DNA from: Cytobacillus oceanisediminis
GTDB taxonomy: Bacteria; Bacillota; Bacilli; Bacillales; Cytobacillaceae
NCBI RefSeq assembly: GCF_003182355.1
Contig: NZ_QGTW01000025.1
Span: 1 to 39,830 of the forward strand
Length of the DNA: 39,830 nt
Direction: 5' to 3'
This document shows positions 22,919-31,543 of this stretch, piece by piece. Position 1 is the stretch's first letter, and each line of letters starts with the position of its first letter. A program made the translations under genes and the position numbers. The notes beneath the pieces were generated by a model. The model had not been told where the DNA came from, ran no database searches, and was given only the letters and a program-made list of their open reading frames with translations.

Positions 22919-24295
22919 ATGGTAAGGAATAATCGAAAATCAGCAAAGGTTTTAGCATCTGTTTTAGCAGCTTCATTAGCTTTTGGTTCAATAGGATATG
23001 CAGCACCGATTCCTGCTGAATACGGAAAATCCTCTTATTCACAGGACCAGAAGATCGTCGCAAGAGTAAATGCAGAGCGTGCAATCGAACATATTAGATA
23101 TCTGTCAGAGGAGATAGGGACAAGGCCTGGCGGATTGGAGAACGAAAAGAAATCAGCGGAATATATTGCTGATACACTTAAAAGCTATGGTTATGATGTT
23201 GAATTTCAATACTTTCCGGTAGCGGATCAATATATAGGCAGTGTGGCTTTTCCTGACGGAACTTTATGGGAAATGGGGGCTGCACCAAATGGATCAATCA
23301 GCGATACAGCGGTAAAAGCAGAAGTTGTCTATGTAGAGAATAATGATTTTACTAATGTAGAAGATAAAATCGTCCTTTTAGCACGTGCATCCACATTGGC
23401 TGGATATCGTCAGCAAGTGGCCGATGCAGTAAATGCCGGAGCGGCTGGGGTGATCCTTCAAAGCCTTGTTGGAAGCCGCGGCAATTATGGACAAACTTTC
23501 AGCCCTAGCCTGACAGAGCAATACAATATTCCAGTTTTTGGCGCTTCCTATATTCATGGGGAATGGTTAAAGGAAAAAATGGAGGATGGAGCAGCAGAAC
23601 TTTCCTTAACATCAAAACACTATTCCGACCTTAAGTCAGTAAATGTTATTGCAACAAAAGAAGCTAAAACAAAGACCGAAGATACCAAAGAGGTAATTCT
23701 TGGCGCCCACCATGATAGTGTAGTAGGTGCTCCCGGTGCAAATGATAATGCTTCCGGCGTAGGGCTAATGCTTGAACTGGCAAGGGTTTATCAGGGATAT
23801 AATACAGACAAAACACTTAAATTTATTGCATTTGGATCTGAGGAACGCGGGTTGCTGGGAGCAAGATATTATGTGGATCAATTAACACAGGAACAGAAAG
23901 ATCAGATTGAGGCAGTTTTCGTTCCTGATATGGTGGCTACAAATTATGACAAAGCAACAAACCTCTATGCCATGACACCAGACGGCAGCCAAAACATTGT
24001 GACTGATTCAACTGGTAAAGCTGGTGCACGTTTGGGCAATTCGGATATCCTTCCAGGTAAATTCGGATCAAGTGACCATGTTCCGTTCCATAATGCCGGC
24101 ATTCCTGCAGCCCTTTTCATCTGGATGGGCATCGACAGCTGGGATCCGCTTGTTTACCATATTGAAAAAGTCTACCATACTCCACAAGATACGATTGAAG
24201 AAAATATCTCTGCAGATAGAATGCAATCTGCCTTGGATATTATTGGATCTGGACTTTTTGATGTTGTCAGGAAGGAAACCCCCGGAAACAACTAA
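22919..24295 (+). CDS. Secreted M28-family zinc aminopeptidase (YwaD-like)
   Basis: This 458-residue extracellular peptidase begins with a signal peptide (basic RNNRKSAK, hydrophobic stretch, likely cleavage after GYA28). A PA domain (about 100-235, VNAGAAGVILQSLVG) interrupts the peptidase fold. The two-zinc site is complete: His264 (LGAHHDS), Asp276 (GANDNASG), the catalytic pair Glu308-Glu309 (GSEERG), Asp337 (VPDMV) and His387 (SSDHVPF). Length and layout match B. subtilis aminopeptidase YwaD. The start has AGGAGGTTATT. It is monocistronic and probably scavenges peptides outside the cell. Confidence 0.92.
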   Translation: MVRNNRKSAKVLASVLAASLAFGSIGYAAPIPAEYGKSSYSQDQKIVARVNAERAIEHIRYLSEEIGTRPGGLENEKKSAEYIADTLKSYGYDVEFQYFPVADQYIGSVAFPDGTLWEMGAAPNGSISDTAVKAEVVYVENNDFTNVEDKIVLLARASTLAGYRQQVADAVNAGAAGVILQSLVGSRGNYGQTFSPSLTEQYNIPVFGASYIHGEWLKEKMEDGAAELSLTSKHYSDLKSVNVIATKEAKTKTEDTKEVILGAHHDSVVGAPGANDNASGVGLMLELARVYQGYNTDKTLKFIAFGSEERGLLGARYYVDQLTQEQKDQIEAVFVPDMVATNYDKATNLYAMTPDGSQNIVTDSTGKAGARLGNSDILPGKFGSSDHVPFHNAGIPAALFIWMGIDSWDPLVYHIEKVYHTPQDTIEENISADRMQSALDIIGSGLFDVVRKETPGNN

Positions 24296-24301
24296 TGTTT
24301 C

Positions 24302-24336
24302 AAAAGCCGCCGCTCACATTTAACAGCGGCGGTTTT
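24302..24336 (+). terminator. Terminator of the M28 peptidase gene
   Basis: GCCGCCGCT, an 11-nt loop and AGCGGCGG with following TTTT lie just after the stop. Confidence 0.85.
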
Positions 24337-24372
24337 CCACAAAAAAAGATGCCCAAAAAGAGCATCTCCGGA

Positions 24373-24606
24373 TTAAAAATCTTTCTCGGAACAAGTTTCT
24401 TCTCTAGCTGGCTGACGATCATCATGCCACAGCTTCAGGTGGGTGAGGATTGTGAACAGGAAAAAGAAGTTCATCGCCCATATCGTTACAAAAGGGCTGA
24501 TCCCGCCAAAGTCAATCGTTTGGAAGCCTTTCAAAAACATGACAATATACGCTTGAACAAAAATGAGGAAAAATCCCCCAATACCAGCGACTGACATTCG
24601 AATCAT
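24373..24606 (-). CDS. Small two-helix membrane protein
   Basis: This 77-residue hypothetical protein has two predicted membrane helices (VAGIGGFFLIFVQAYIVMFL and FVTIWAMNFFFLFTILTHL) and a charged C-terminal tail (KLWHDDRQPAREETCSEKDF). I start it at ATG 24606, where GGAGGGCGAGGC precedes; the frame is open further upstream without a better site. It is not a shadow of another gene and faces away from the peptidase. No family is recognised. Confidence 0.65.
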   Translation of the reverse strand: MIRMSVAGIGGFFLIFVQAYIVMFLKGFQTIDFGGISPFVTIWAMNFFFLFTILTHLKLWHDDRQPAREETCSEKDF

Positions 24607-24857
24607 GCCTCGCCCTCCTTTTTCTTTCTTTATAATTATTATAATCCTATCTCTTTTTTGGTACAATATCGCCGGCGTAAATATTCTGTTAAATCACGCA
24701 TTATTGCAGTGTGTCCTTCTTATTTAATCAATTTCATATTATCGCCATAATATTCCAGCAGATGTGTGAACACTCTGCCAAGTCAATCCATTTTTGTTTC
24801 CTTCAGAGTATATTATAAGTGTAATCATTATTAAATTTTTGGAAGGAAGCGATTAGA

Positions 24858-25364
24858 ATGTTTGCAAAATGGCTTAGGGAAAATCAAGTTGCTGCTGCAC
24901 TTCTCACTGTGATCAGATTATATCTTGGGTATTCTTGGCTGACGGCCGGCTACCATAAAGTTGTGGATGGATTTGATGCTTCCGGATTTTTGCAAGGAGC
25001 ACTTGCCAAGTCAACTGGTGATCATCCAGCTGTTCAAAGCTGGTGGGCAACCTTCCTTGAAGGCATTGCTGTTCCAAACGCAGAAATTTTCAGCTTTTTG
25101 GTAGCTTGGGGAGAATTGCTTGTAGGCCTTGGATTAATTTTTGGATGCCTGACCACTGCCGCTGCTTTCTTTGGAATTATCATGAACTTTGCTTTCTTGT
25201 TCTCTGGAACAGTCAGCACAAACGCACAAATGGTCCTTTTAACCATATTCATTCTTATTGCAGGCTATAACGCCGGAAAATTCGGTCTTGACCGCTATGC
25301 CGCCCCCTTCTTACGCAAACTATTCAAAGGAAAACTGGGACGAAATGAAACAATCGCCTCTTAA
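24858..25364 (+). CDS. DoxX family membrane protein
   Basis: This 168-residue integral membrane protein has four helices. The DoxX hallmarks are an N-terminal RLYLGYSWLTAGYHKVVDG, the GELLVGLGLIFGCLTTAAAF helix-turn-helix and a last helix MVLLTIFILIAGYNAGKFG. Relatives include thiosulfate:quinone oxidoreductase subunits and uncharacterised redox-associated proteins; which role applies here is not known. The start has GGAAGGAAGCG upstream. It is a single gene with its own terminator. Confidence 0.85.
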   Translation: MFAKWLRENQVAAALLTVIRLYLGYSWLTAGYHKVVDGFDASGFLQGALAKSTGDHPAVQSWWATFLEGIAVPNAEIFSFLVAWGELLVGLGLIFGCLTTAAAFFGIIMNFAFLFSGTVSTNAQMVLLTIFILIAGYNAGKFGLDRYAAPFLRKLFKGKLGRNETIAS

Positions 25365-25377
25365 TCTACCTATTATA

Positions 25378-25411
25378 TAAAGCCCGTTCAAAATCGAACG
25401 GGCTTTTTTTA
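25378..25411. terminator. Bidirectional terminator after DoxX
   Basis: AAAGCCCGTTC, AAAAT and GAACGGGCTTT form an 11-bp stem, followed by T runs on the plus strand. It would also serve the broken minus-strand gene ending at 25409. Confidence 0.9.
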
Positions 25412-25620
25412 TTTTTTTTCGCTTGTCTTTAAAAAAGTTAAAATGATGACAAATAGCAGAAAACTAATCAGCAGAATGACTCCACCAAAGATATAAAGAG
25501 CCGTGTCGAGTGCTTCAGGCAGAAACGCCGGCTGGGAAATATGCAGTGCCAATCAGCCTGTTAATAAAAAATAGAATAAAGCTTATTAGTAGATATCTTA
25601 CCTTTAAAAACGCATCTCCT
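25409..25620 (-). pseudogene. Small two-helix membrane protein gene, probably frameshifted
   Basis: On the minus strand one frame reads RYLLISFILFFINRLIGTA (about 25530-25600) and then stops. The next frame, one nucleotide on, continues HISQPAFLPEALDTALYIF and then GGVILLISFLLFVIILTFLK to the TAA at 25409. Together they make a plausible membrane protein of about 65-70 residues. A single-base shift near 25548 splits it. The start is also unclear: AAGGAGATG near 25618 leads into an early stop. A TTG at 25552 could give 47 residues. I call it a broken gene. The remaining 25621-25740 stretch shows nothing. Confidence 0.45.
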
Positions 25621-25740
25621 TAAGGATAATGAGAATATTTCCAATCACCTTCCTTTCCTTTCTTCCTCTTTACAATAAAAAGTGAATATGGACAGAAAAT
25701 GAATGGGGGATAACAAATTATAAGATCGAAGCCATAACAA

Positions 25741-25771
25741 ATGTTAACTAGGAATAAAAACAAGTTGACAT
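25741..25771 (+). promoter_or_regulatory. BirA-type biotin operator upstream of bioY
   Basis: ATGTTAACT and AGTTGACAT form an inverted repeat with one mismatch, separated by 13 bp. This is the TGTTAAC-N15-GTTNACA form of biotin operators. The right arm contains TTGACA (25765-25770), a likely -35 with a TTATTC-like -10 17 bp on. BirA bound to biotinyl-AMP would block it. Confidence 0.7.
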
Positions 25772-25830
25772 ATAAGGTATCCTGCTATTATTCTAAATTA
25801 TATAATTATTAATTCACCAGGAGGCATTTT

Positions 25831-26427
25831 ATGAAAAGAGGATTAAGAACGATTGATTTAACCCTTGCAGGAATGTTTGTTGCTCTTATGGCTATAGGGG
25901 CAAACATCACCTCATTTGTTCCATTTATGGTGATTGGCGGAGTTCCTATTACACTGCAAACTTTTTTTGCCATTTTGGCAGGCTCCATTTTAGGAAGCCG
26001 CTTAGGTGCCATAACAATGGGAGTGTATGCTTTTGTCGGGCTTGCAGGCGCTCCGGTTTTTGCTAAATTTGGAGGAGGGTTTGCTTCATTGTTAAATCCC
26101 ACTTTTGGATTTATCATATCTTTCATTATTACAGCTTATGTAACAGGCAAAATCATTGAAAAGAAAAAATCCCTGCCTGTGTATGTTTTTGCTTCCTTAA
26201 TCGGTATGGTAATCAACTATGTTTTCGGGACGAATTGGATGTACATAGCTTACAAGCTATGGTTTACAGCACCAGAAGGCTTTACCTACCAAATGGCATG
26301 GCTGTGGATGGCTGTCCCTCTTCCAAAAGATATCATTCTATCTGTTTTTGCCGGAATGATGGCTTACCGCTTGGAGCATAGAGTATTTGCCCGCAGCCAA
26401 TTCAGAAAAATAAACCGTGCAGCATAA
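25831..26427 (+). CDS. bioY: Biotin transporter BioY (ECF substrate-specific component)
   Basis: This 198-residue membrane protein has six helices and binds biotin as the S component of an ECF importer; the energising EcfA/EcfT module is not here. Family motifs are LAGMFVALMAIGANITSFVP, GGVPITLQTFFAILAGSILG, the GLAGAPVFAKFGGG biotin-site loop and YVTGKIIE. The start ATG has AGGAGG upstream. The BirA-like operator 60 bp upstream predicts repression by biotin. It is followed by a dispersed repeat and then bioB in the same direction. Confidence 0.94.
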   Translation: MKRGLRTIDLTLAGMFVALMAIGANITSFVPFMVIGGVPITLQTFFAILAGSILGSRLGAITMGVYAFVGLAGAPVFAKFGGGFASLLNPTFGFIISFIITAYVTGKIIEKKKSLPVYVFASLIGMVINYVFGTNWMYIAYKLWFTAPEGFTYQMAWLWMAVPLPKDIILSVFAGMMAYRLEHRVFARSQFRKINRAA

Positions 26428-26438
26428 CGTAAGAAAAA

Positions 26439-26682
26439 GGCTCTGTTAAAGCTCATTGTGATATTGGCACCCTGTTGATGGGGGCAGAAGGTGCGAGTTC
26501 CTCGAAAATGCATTCGCATTTTCTTCGTGCGGTGTTTAATCGAGGATGCTTATTCAAAGTCCAGCGGGAGAAGCGAGTCAAAGGGAGACCCTACAGACTT
26601 AGTGCTTGAGGAGGCTCCCGGACCAACCGCTGTTCGCTGAGCCCCTGAAGCGGAAATCAACAGGCAAGTTTAACAGAGCCCC
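26439..26682 (-). repeat. About 240-bp dispersed palindromic repeat, copy 2
   Basis: This is the reverse-complement counterpart of 4302-4538, aligned end to end with point differences. In this copy the outer ends are a clear inverted repeat: GGCTCTGTTAAA at 26439 and TTTAACAGAGCC ending at 26680. The body has an internal palindrome (AAAATGCATTCGCATTTT near 26506-26523). No ORF or transposase is present. It occupies the whole bioY-bioB gap and ends 20 bp before bioB, just upstream of its ribosome binding site. Confidence 0.8.
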
Positions 26683-26702
26683 AAAAAAGGAGGAGGAGTT
26701 TC

Positions 26703-27695
26703 ATGAATTATCGAGAGTTAGCTCAAAATGTTTTGGCAGGATATGAACTGACAGATACGGAGGCTAAGGAAATTCTAAATTGTCCCGATGAAGAACTGCT
26801 GGATTTATTGCATAGCGCCTATAAGATACGCCACCATTACTATGGAAATCTAGTCAAGCTGAATATGATTATTAACACTAAATCAGGCTTGTGCCCTGAA
26901 AACTGTGGCTACTGTTCTCAATCGAGCATTTCAACAGCTCCCATTGAAAAGTATAGAATGTTGGAAAAAGAATCCATAATCAAGGGAGCGACACAAGCTA
27001 ATCAGCTGAACGTCGGCACCTATTGTATTGTTGCGAGCGGAAGAGGGCCAAGCAATAAAGAACTCGATGAAGTTGTATCAGCTGTTAAAGAAATAAAGGA
27101 ATCCTATAATATGAAGGTTTGTGCCTGCCTTGGGCTCCTAAAGCCTGAACAGGCTGAAAAGCTGAAGGAAGCTGGAGTGGACCGCTATAATCACAATATC
27201 AATACCTCAGAAAATCATCATAAAACCATTACTACTTCTCATACATACCAGGACAGAGTCAACACGGTCCAATTAATCAAGGAAGCCGGAATATCTCCCT
27301 GCTCCGGTGTTATCATCGGCATGAAAGAAACCAAACAGGATGTAATCATGATGGCCAGAAGTCTTAAAGCTCTTGATGCAGATTCAATTCCTGTTAACTT
27401 TTTGCATGCGATTGAGGGTACACCGCTTGAAGGAACAAATGAGCTGAATCCGCGTTACTGCCTGAAGGTGCTTTGCCTGATGCGATTTATCAACCCGACT
27501 AAGGAAATCCGCATTTCCGGAGGTCGAGAGGTTAATCTTCGAAGCCTTCAGCCGCTTGGCTTATATCCGGCCAATTCCATTTTTGTTGGCGATTATTTGA
27601 CCACTGCCGGCCAGGAAAGCACCGCAGACCATCAAATGCTTAAAGATCTCGGTTTTGAAATTGATTTTGTTACGGAAAATCCAATATTAACTTAA
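26703..27695 (+). CDS. bioB: Biotin synthase
   Basis: This 330-residue radical-SAM enzyme inserts sulfur into dethiobiotin. The SAM-cluster motif CxxxCxxC is at Cys64, Cys68 and Cys71 (GLCPENCGYCSQS). The substrate and [2Fe-2S] region has RYNHNINTSENHH, CSGVIIGM and the arginine in KEIRISGGREVNLR. The start has AAAGGAGGAGGAGTTTC, a strong site. The other biotin genes (bioA, bioD, bioF, bioI or bioW) are absent from the window, so here bioB is paired only with the transporter bioY. It is probably transcribed from the bioY promoter through the repeat. Confidence 0.96.
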   Translation: MNYRELAQNVLAGYELTDTEAKEILNCPDEELLDLLHSAYKIRHHYYGNLVKLNMIINTKSGLCPENCGYCSQSSISTAPIEKYRMLEKESIIKGATQANQLNVGTYCIVASGRGPSNKELDEVVSAVKEIKESYNMKVCACLGLLKPEQAEKLKEAGVDRYNHNINTSENHHKTITTSHTYQDRVNTVQLIKEAGISPCSGVIIGMKETKQDVIMMARSLKALDADSIPVNFLHAIEGTPLEGTNELNPRYCLKVLCLMRFINPTKEIRISGGREVNLRSLQPLGLYPANSIFVGDYLTTAGQESTADHQMLKDLGFEIDFVTENPILT

Positions 27696-27702
27696 ATGAT
27701 AA

Positions 27703-27732
27703 GAAGATCCTGCGTTTAAGCAGGATCTTTTC
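27703..27732 (+). terminator. Terminator of bioB
   Basis: AAGATCCTGC, a 6-nt loop and GCAGGATCTTTT lie just after the stop. Confidence 0.88.
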
Positions 27733-27798
27733 TGTTACTTCGTTTTACCGACTTCTTTTTGAAGTCTCACTGACCTTGTCTTCTATCTGCTTTTTCCA

Positions 27799-28031
27799 TT
27801 AGCATTTTGATATGAATTTCGGAATATTCCTTATCTCTTCTGTCAATTTATACCCGTCTATATAAGACTTTATAATATCAACAATGGCAAGCTCATTGGA
27901 TTCTTTTTTAATAAGTTCAAACGCTTCTGAGCCATTGGCGGCCTCAACTGTTTGAAATCCTTCTTTATTTAGAAGCTCTTTTACTAAAAAACGGGCATGC
28001 TGATCATTATCTGTATTAAAATTGTCTTCAT
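27799..28031 (-). pseudogene. Response-regulator receiver domain remnant
   Basis: From ATG 28031 the strand reads MKTILI, then loses one base. In the next frame it continues as a receiver domain: NDQHARFLVKELLNKEGFQT, AANGSEAFELIKKE, the phospho-acceptor strand LAIVDI and DGYKLTEEIRNIP, then ends at 27799 with KFISKC. Intact receivers begin ILIVDDD; here one nucleotide of the valine codon is missing. The C-terminal third (conserved Thr/Lys strands) and any output domain are gone, and the usual MMPxMDG has become KSYIDG. It is a decayed fragment with no sensor kinase nearby. Confidence 0.75.
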
Positions 28032-28082
28032 ACCTGCACCTGCTCACTATATAACCGATCTATTGTTTTAATAAGAGCATAT

Positions 28083-28112
28083 TAATAAACCTTGCCTGAA
28101 CAGCAAGGTTTA
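28083..28112 (-). terminator. Hairpin after nrdB
   Basis: TAAACCTTGC and GCAAGGTTTA form a perfect 10-bp stem with a short loop 20 bp after the nrdB stop. The T tract is weak. Confidence 0.65.
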
Positions 28113-28129
28113 TCGATAAATACTACATT

Positions 28130-29167
28130 CTATAATTCGTCAAATCCATTATCCACTTGTACCTTTGTATATTGTCGTGATTTTTGTTCAAAGAAATCCG
28201 ATTTGCCATGGTCCACTTCTTCGTACGCCACAATCCAGCGAAGCGGATTTGTACGATAACCTTCAAATGGACGCTCATAGCCCAGCTGATTGCAGCGAAC
28301 ATTTGCATAAAATTTGATATATGCCTCCACATCGGAGAGCAAGATACCTTCAGTCTTTTCGCCTATCACATAACGAGCCCAATTTATTTCCAATTCCGCC
28401 GCTCGCTTAAAAGTACCTAGGACAAAGTCCTCCAATTCCTTCGTCTTTAAGTCCGGATTTTCCTGCAATATTTCTTTAAATATCTTTACAAACAAATCCA
28501 CATGGATTTGCTCGTCCCGATTAATATAGTTAATCATTGTTGAAGTAGCTACCATTTTTTGATTTCTGGCCAGATGATAAAAGAATGCAAAGCCCGAATA
28601 GAAAAATAAACCCTCCAGCACAACATCATATACGATCGATTTCAGCAAATTTTCAGGATTTGGATTCTCCGCAAAGTTTCGATATCCACTCGTTATAAAC
28701 TGATTTCTTTCTGCTAATATAGGCTCCGTCCTCCAGAATTCAAAGACCTCATCCTGCCTTTGCTTTGGTACAAGGCTTGACAGCACATATGAATAAGAGT
28801 GATTATGGATCACCTCCTGCTGTGCAAGAATAATCATAAGTGCTGAGAGGCTCGAATCCGTTAGATAATCAGCAACCTTACCTGCATAATCCGTTTGAAT
28901 GCTGTCGAGCAATGCAAGCAGGCCAATAATTTTCAAAAAAGCTTCTCGTTCGCCGTCTTTTAATGCAGGGAATTGCTTTATATCCTGGGACATATTAATT
29001 TCAAATGGCGTCCAAAAATTAGCGAGCATTTTTTTATATTTTGGGTATGCCCAGGAAAAACGGACATCATCCCAGTTAAGGATATTGGAGCATTCCCCAT
29101 TTAGGATCGAAGTTGCACGGTTTGGTGCAGCAGTGTTAATTAGTTGGCGTTTTTTTAATGTATTCAT
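28130..29167 (-). CDS. nrdB: Class I ribonucleotide reductase beta subunit
   Basis: This 345-residue dimetal-radical subunit generates the radical used by the alpha subunit. All ligands are visible: Asp88 (LLDSIQ), Glu118 and His121 (QEVIHNHSYSYV), Glu185 (VLEGLFFY), Glu219 and His222 (NRDEQIHVDLF). The radical tyrosine is Tyr125. The start is ATG 29167, with GGGGAGAATCCT before it; the in-frame extension upstream overlaps nrdA. It follows nrdA after 13 bp. No nrdI flavodoxin gene lies alongside, unlike the B. subtilis nrdIEF operon, so I use nrdB rather than nrdF; the metal (Fe or Mn) is not decided by sequence. Confidence 0.93.
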   Translation of the reverse strand: MNTLKKRQLINTAAPNRATSILNGECSNILNWDDVRFSWAYPKYKKMLANFWTPFEINMSQDIKQFPALKDGEREAFLKIIGLLALLDSIQTDYAGKVADYLTDSSLSALMIILAQQEVIHNHSYSYVLSSLVPKQRQDEVFEFWRTEPILAERNQFITSGYRNFAENPNPENLLKSIVYDVVLEGLFFYSGFAFFYHLARNQKMVATSTMINYINRDEQIHVDLFVKIFKEILQENPDLKTKELEDFVLGTFKRAAELEINWARYVIGEKTEGILLSDVEAYIKFYANVRCNQLGYERPFEGYRTNPLRWIVAYEEVDHGKSDFFEQKSRQYTKVQVDNGFDEL

Positions 29168-29180
29168 AGGATTCTCCCCT

Positions 29181-31406
29181 TTAGCTTGAACAAGATTCAC
29201 AGTCTTCTATTTCTGATGATGTTGAACGAACATAATATGTCGTTTTTAATTTATTTTTCCAGGCAGAAAGATGCAGATTTAATAGATCAACCGCTTTAAT
29301 ATTGTTAGGGATGTAAAAATTAAATGAGATGGCCTGGTCGATATGCTTTTGCCTTTTGGCATTCTGCTGGATGCTCCATTCCTGGCCAATATGGTAGGCT
29401 GATTTGTAATACCAGAACGTTTCACTGTTTAAATCAGGAGCTGTCACAGGAATCCGGTAATCTTTTTTCTCCTCGGAATACTGTTTATTGAAAATGGGGT
29501 CTATACTTGGTGTGCTGCCCGCAATCAAGGAGGTTGATGCATTGGGAGCAACCGCCATCAAGTACCCGTTGCGTATTCCAACTTCCTTTACTTTTTCTTT
29601 TAATGCGGGCCAATTTAATTTTGATTCTGCCTCCAAATATTCGCGTTTTTCAAAATAGGCACCATTTTCCCATTCAGATCCTTCAAAAGCTGGATATTTG
29701 CCTTTTTCTTCTGCAAGCATCATGGAGCTCTTTATCGTTAAATAAGCAACTTTTTCATATAGCATGTCAGCAAAGTCTGCTGCCTCCATGCTTTCCCATG
29801 GTATCTTTTTCAATGCCAGCAAATGGTGCCAGCCAAATGTTCCCAAACCAATCGCCCGGTATTTTTGATTGGTGATTTGGCCCTGGAGCACTGGAATCCT
29901 ATTAATATCAATTACATTATCAAGCATCCGTACCTGAATCGGAATGAGCCTTTCAAGGGCATCATGTTGGCAGGCCCTTGCAAGATTAATAGATGAAAGA
30001 TTGCAGACCACAAAGTCTCCAGGTATCTTTTCAATAATGATCTTACCATCCTTTGTATACTCTTCCGTTCTCTTTGTCACACTTTGATTTTGAACGATCT
30101 CTGTACAAAGATTTGTACAATAGATCATTCCGGAATGCGAATTTGAATTTTTCCGGTTTACTTCATCCCGATAAAACATAAATGGAGTTCCTGTCTCAAG
30201 CTGGCTTTTCATGATTGACTTCATAATTTCGATTGCTGGCACCTTTTCCCTTGAAAGCAGCGGGCTGTCAATGCATTCTTTGTATTTCTGCCGGAATGAT
30301 CCTTCCCGTTCACCTTCGTCGTAAAAATCCTCAAGCGAAAAACCCATTACCTTCTGTACTTCATGAGGATCAAACAAGTACCAATACCCGCGGCTTTCTA
30401 CTTTTTCCATGAACAAATCCGGAATGCAGACACCCGTAAATAAATCATGTGTGCGCTGTCTTTCATCTCCGTTATTTAGCTTTGCATCCAGAAATGAAAA
30501 AATATCTTTATGCCATACATCCAGATAAACGCTTATGGCCCCCTGCCGTTGTCCAAGCTGATCCACACTGACTGCTGTATTATTCAGCTGCTTCATCCAT
30601 GGGATAACTCCGGAAGAAGCACCTTTGAAGCCTTTAATATCACTGCCTCTGCTGCGGATTTTCCCCAGGTAGACGCCGATTCCGCCGCCATTCTTGGACA
30701 GGGAAGCAATATCCGTATTGCTGTCATAGATCCCCTCAAGGCTGTCATCAACTGTTTCGACAAAACAGCTGGAAAGCTGCCCCCAGCTTTTTCCCGCATT
30801 TGCCAGTGTAGGTGTGGCCACAGTCATATATAAACCGCTCATGGCCCAGTAGGCTTCCTTGACAAGCTCAAGCCGCTTTTCCGGCCGTTCCTTTTTCATT
30901 AAAACCATGCTTATGATCATAAACCGTTCCTGCGGCAGCTCAAACAGGTTTTTCTGCCTGTCCCTGGCAAGATACCGATCTGCCAGCATTTTCAGCCCCA
31001 AATACGTAAATAAATGATCATTTTCCCTTTTAATAACTGCTGCCAGCTCATTGATATCGTCCTGTGAGTAGGTATCCAATAAATCTTTTTCATAGATTTC
31101 CAGAGCTGTCAGCCGCTCTATCAATTTATAAAAGTGTTGGTAGCAAGCCTCCGGCAAACAACCTCTGTTTTCACCTGCTTCCTGATATATTTTTTTTAAA
31201 AGAAGGCGTGAAGCGGCAAAGGTCCAATCAGGCTCTTCCATACTAATCCATGACAAACATTCTAAGATCAGCTGATCATATAGCGCTTCTTCCGTGAGGT
31301 GGTTCATCTCATCAGATCTTTTCAATAATAATTCAATATCAAGCTTTGGAAATTCTGATTTCAGTTCCTCTATTACTCCATTCGTTTGTAAGGTATGTAT
31401 CATCAT
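29181..31406 (-). CDS. nrdA: Class I ribonucleotide reductase alpha (catalytic) subunit
   Basis: This 741-residue enzyme reduces ribonucleoside diphosphates. The redox cysteines are Cys214 (GQLSSCFVE) and Cys468 (FVVCNLSSIN). The radical site is Asn432-Cys434-Glu436 in TNLCTEIV. The C-terminal shuttle pair is CESC, at the end of IEDCESCSS. Tyrosines of the radical path lie in KTTYYVRSTSS. The start ATG has AGGAGG. It is the first gene of nrdA-nrdB, behind a cobalamin riboswitch and a NrdR-box pair. It is a class Ia/Ib type enzyme that needs no B12. Confidence 0.94.
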   Translation of the reverse strand: MMIHTLQTNGVIEELKSEFPKLDIELLLKRSDEMNHLTEEALYDQLILECLSWISMEEPDWTFAASRLLLKKIYQEAGENRGCLPEACYQHFYKLIERLTALEIYEKDLLDTYSQDDINELAAVIKRENDHLFTYLGLKMLADRYLARDRQKNLFELPQERFMIISMVLMKKERPEKRLELVKEAYWAMSGLYMTVATPTLANAGKSWGQLSSCFVETVDDSLEGIYDSNTDIASLSKNGGGIGVYLGKIRSRGSDIKGFKGASSGVIPWMKQLNNTAVSVDQLGQRQGAISVYLDVWHKDIFSFLDAKLNNGDERQRTHDLFTGVCIPDLFMEKVESRGYWYLFDPHEVQKVMGFSLEDFYDEGEREGSFRQKYKECIDSPLLSREKVPAIEIMKSIMKSQLETGTPFMFYRDEVNRKNSNSHSGMIYCTNLCTEIVQNQSVTKRTEEYTKDGKIIIEKIPGDFVVCNLSSINLARACQHDALERLIPIQVRMLDNVIDINRIPVLQGQITNQKYRAIGLGTFGWHHLLALKKIPWESMEAADFADMLYEKVAYLTIKSSMMLAEEKGKYPAFEGSEWENGAYFEKREYLEAESKLNWPALKEKVKEVGIRNGYLMAVAPNASTSLIAGSTPSIDPIFNKQYSEEKKDYRIPVTAPDLNSETFWYYKSAYHIGQEWSIQQNAKRQKHIDQAISFNFYIPNNIKAVDLLNLHLSAWKNKLKTTYYVRSTSSEIEDCESCSS

Positions 31407-31423
31407 TCTTTCCTCCTAAATGG

Positions 31424-31458
31424 CAAAATAAAAATCCGCTCGGAAAGTGAGCGGATCA
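31424..31458 (-). terminator. Riboswitch-controlled terminator before nrdA
   Basis: On the minus strand ATCCGCTC, ACTTTCC and GAGCGGAT with TTTTATTTT lie just before the nrdA ribosome binding site. Upstream AACTTTCG can pair with CGAAAGTT at the 3' edge of the riboswitch, giving a plausible switch between structures. Confidence 0.8.
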
Positions 31459-31543
31459 AACGAAAGTTAATAGCAGGAACCAGTTCTGTTATGGAAAGCC
31501 ATTACACCATCGTTTCATCATCTCAATCCCCGAAGATAAGAAA

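Noticed and set aside
24295..24594. 99-codon plus-strand frame after the M28 peptidase
   Set aside because: It crosses the peptidase terminator and is antisense to the small membrane protein gene.
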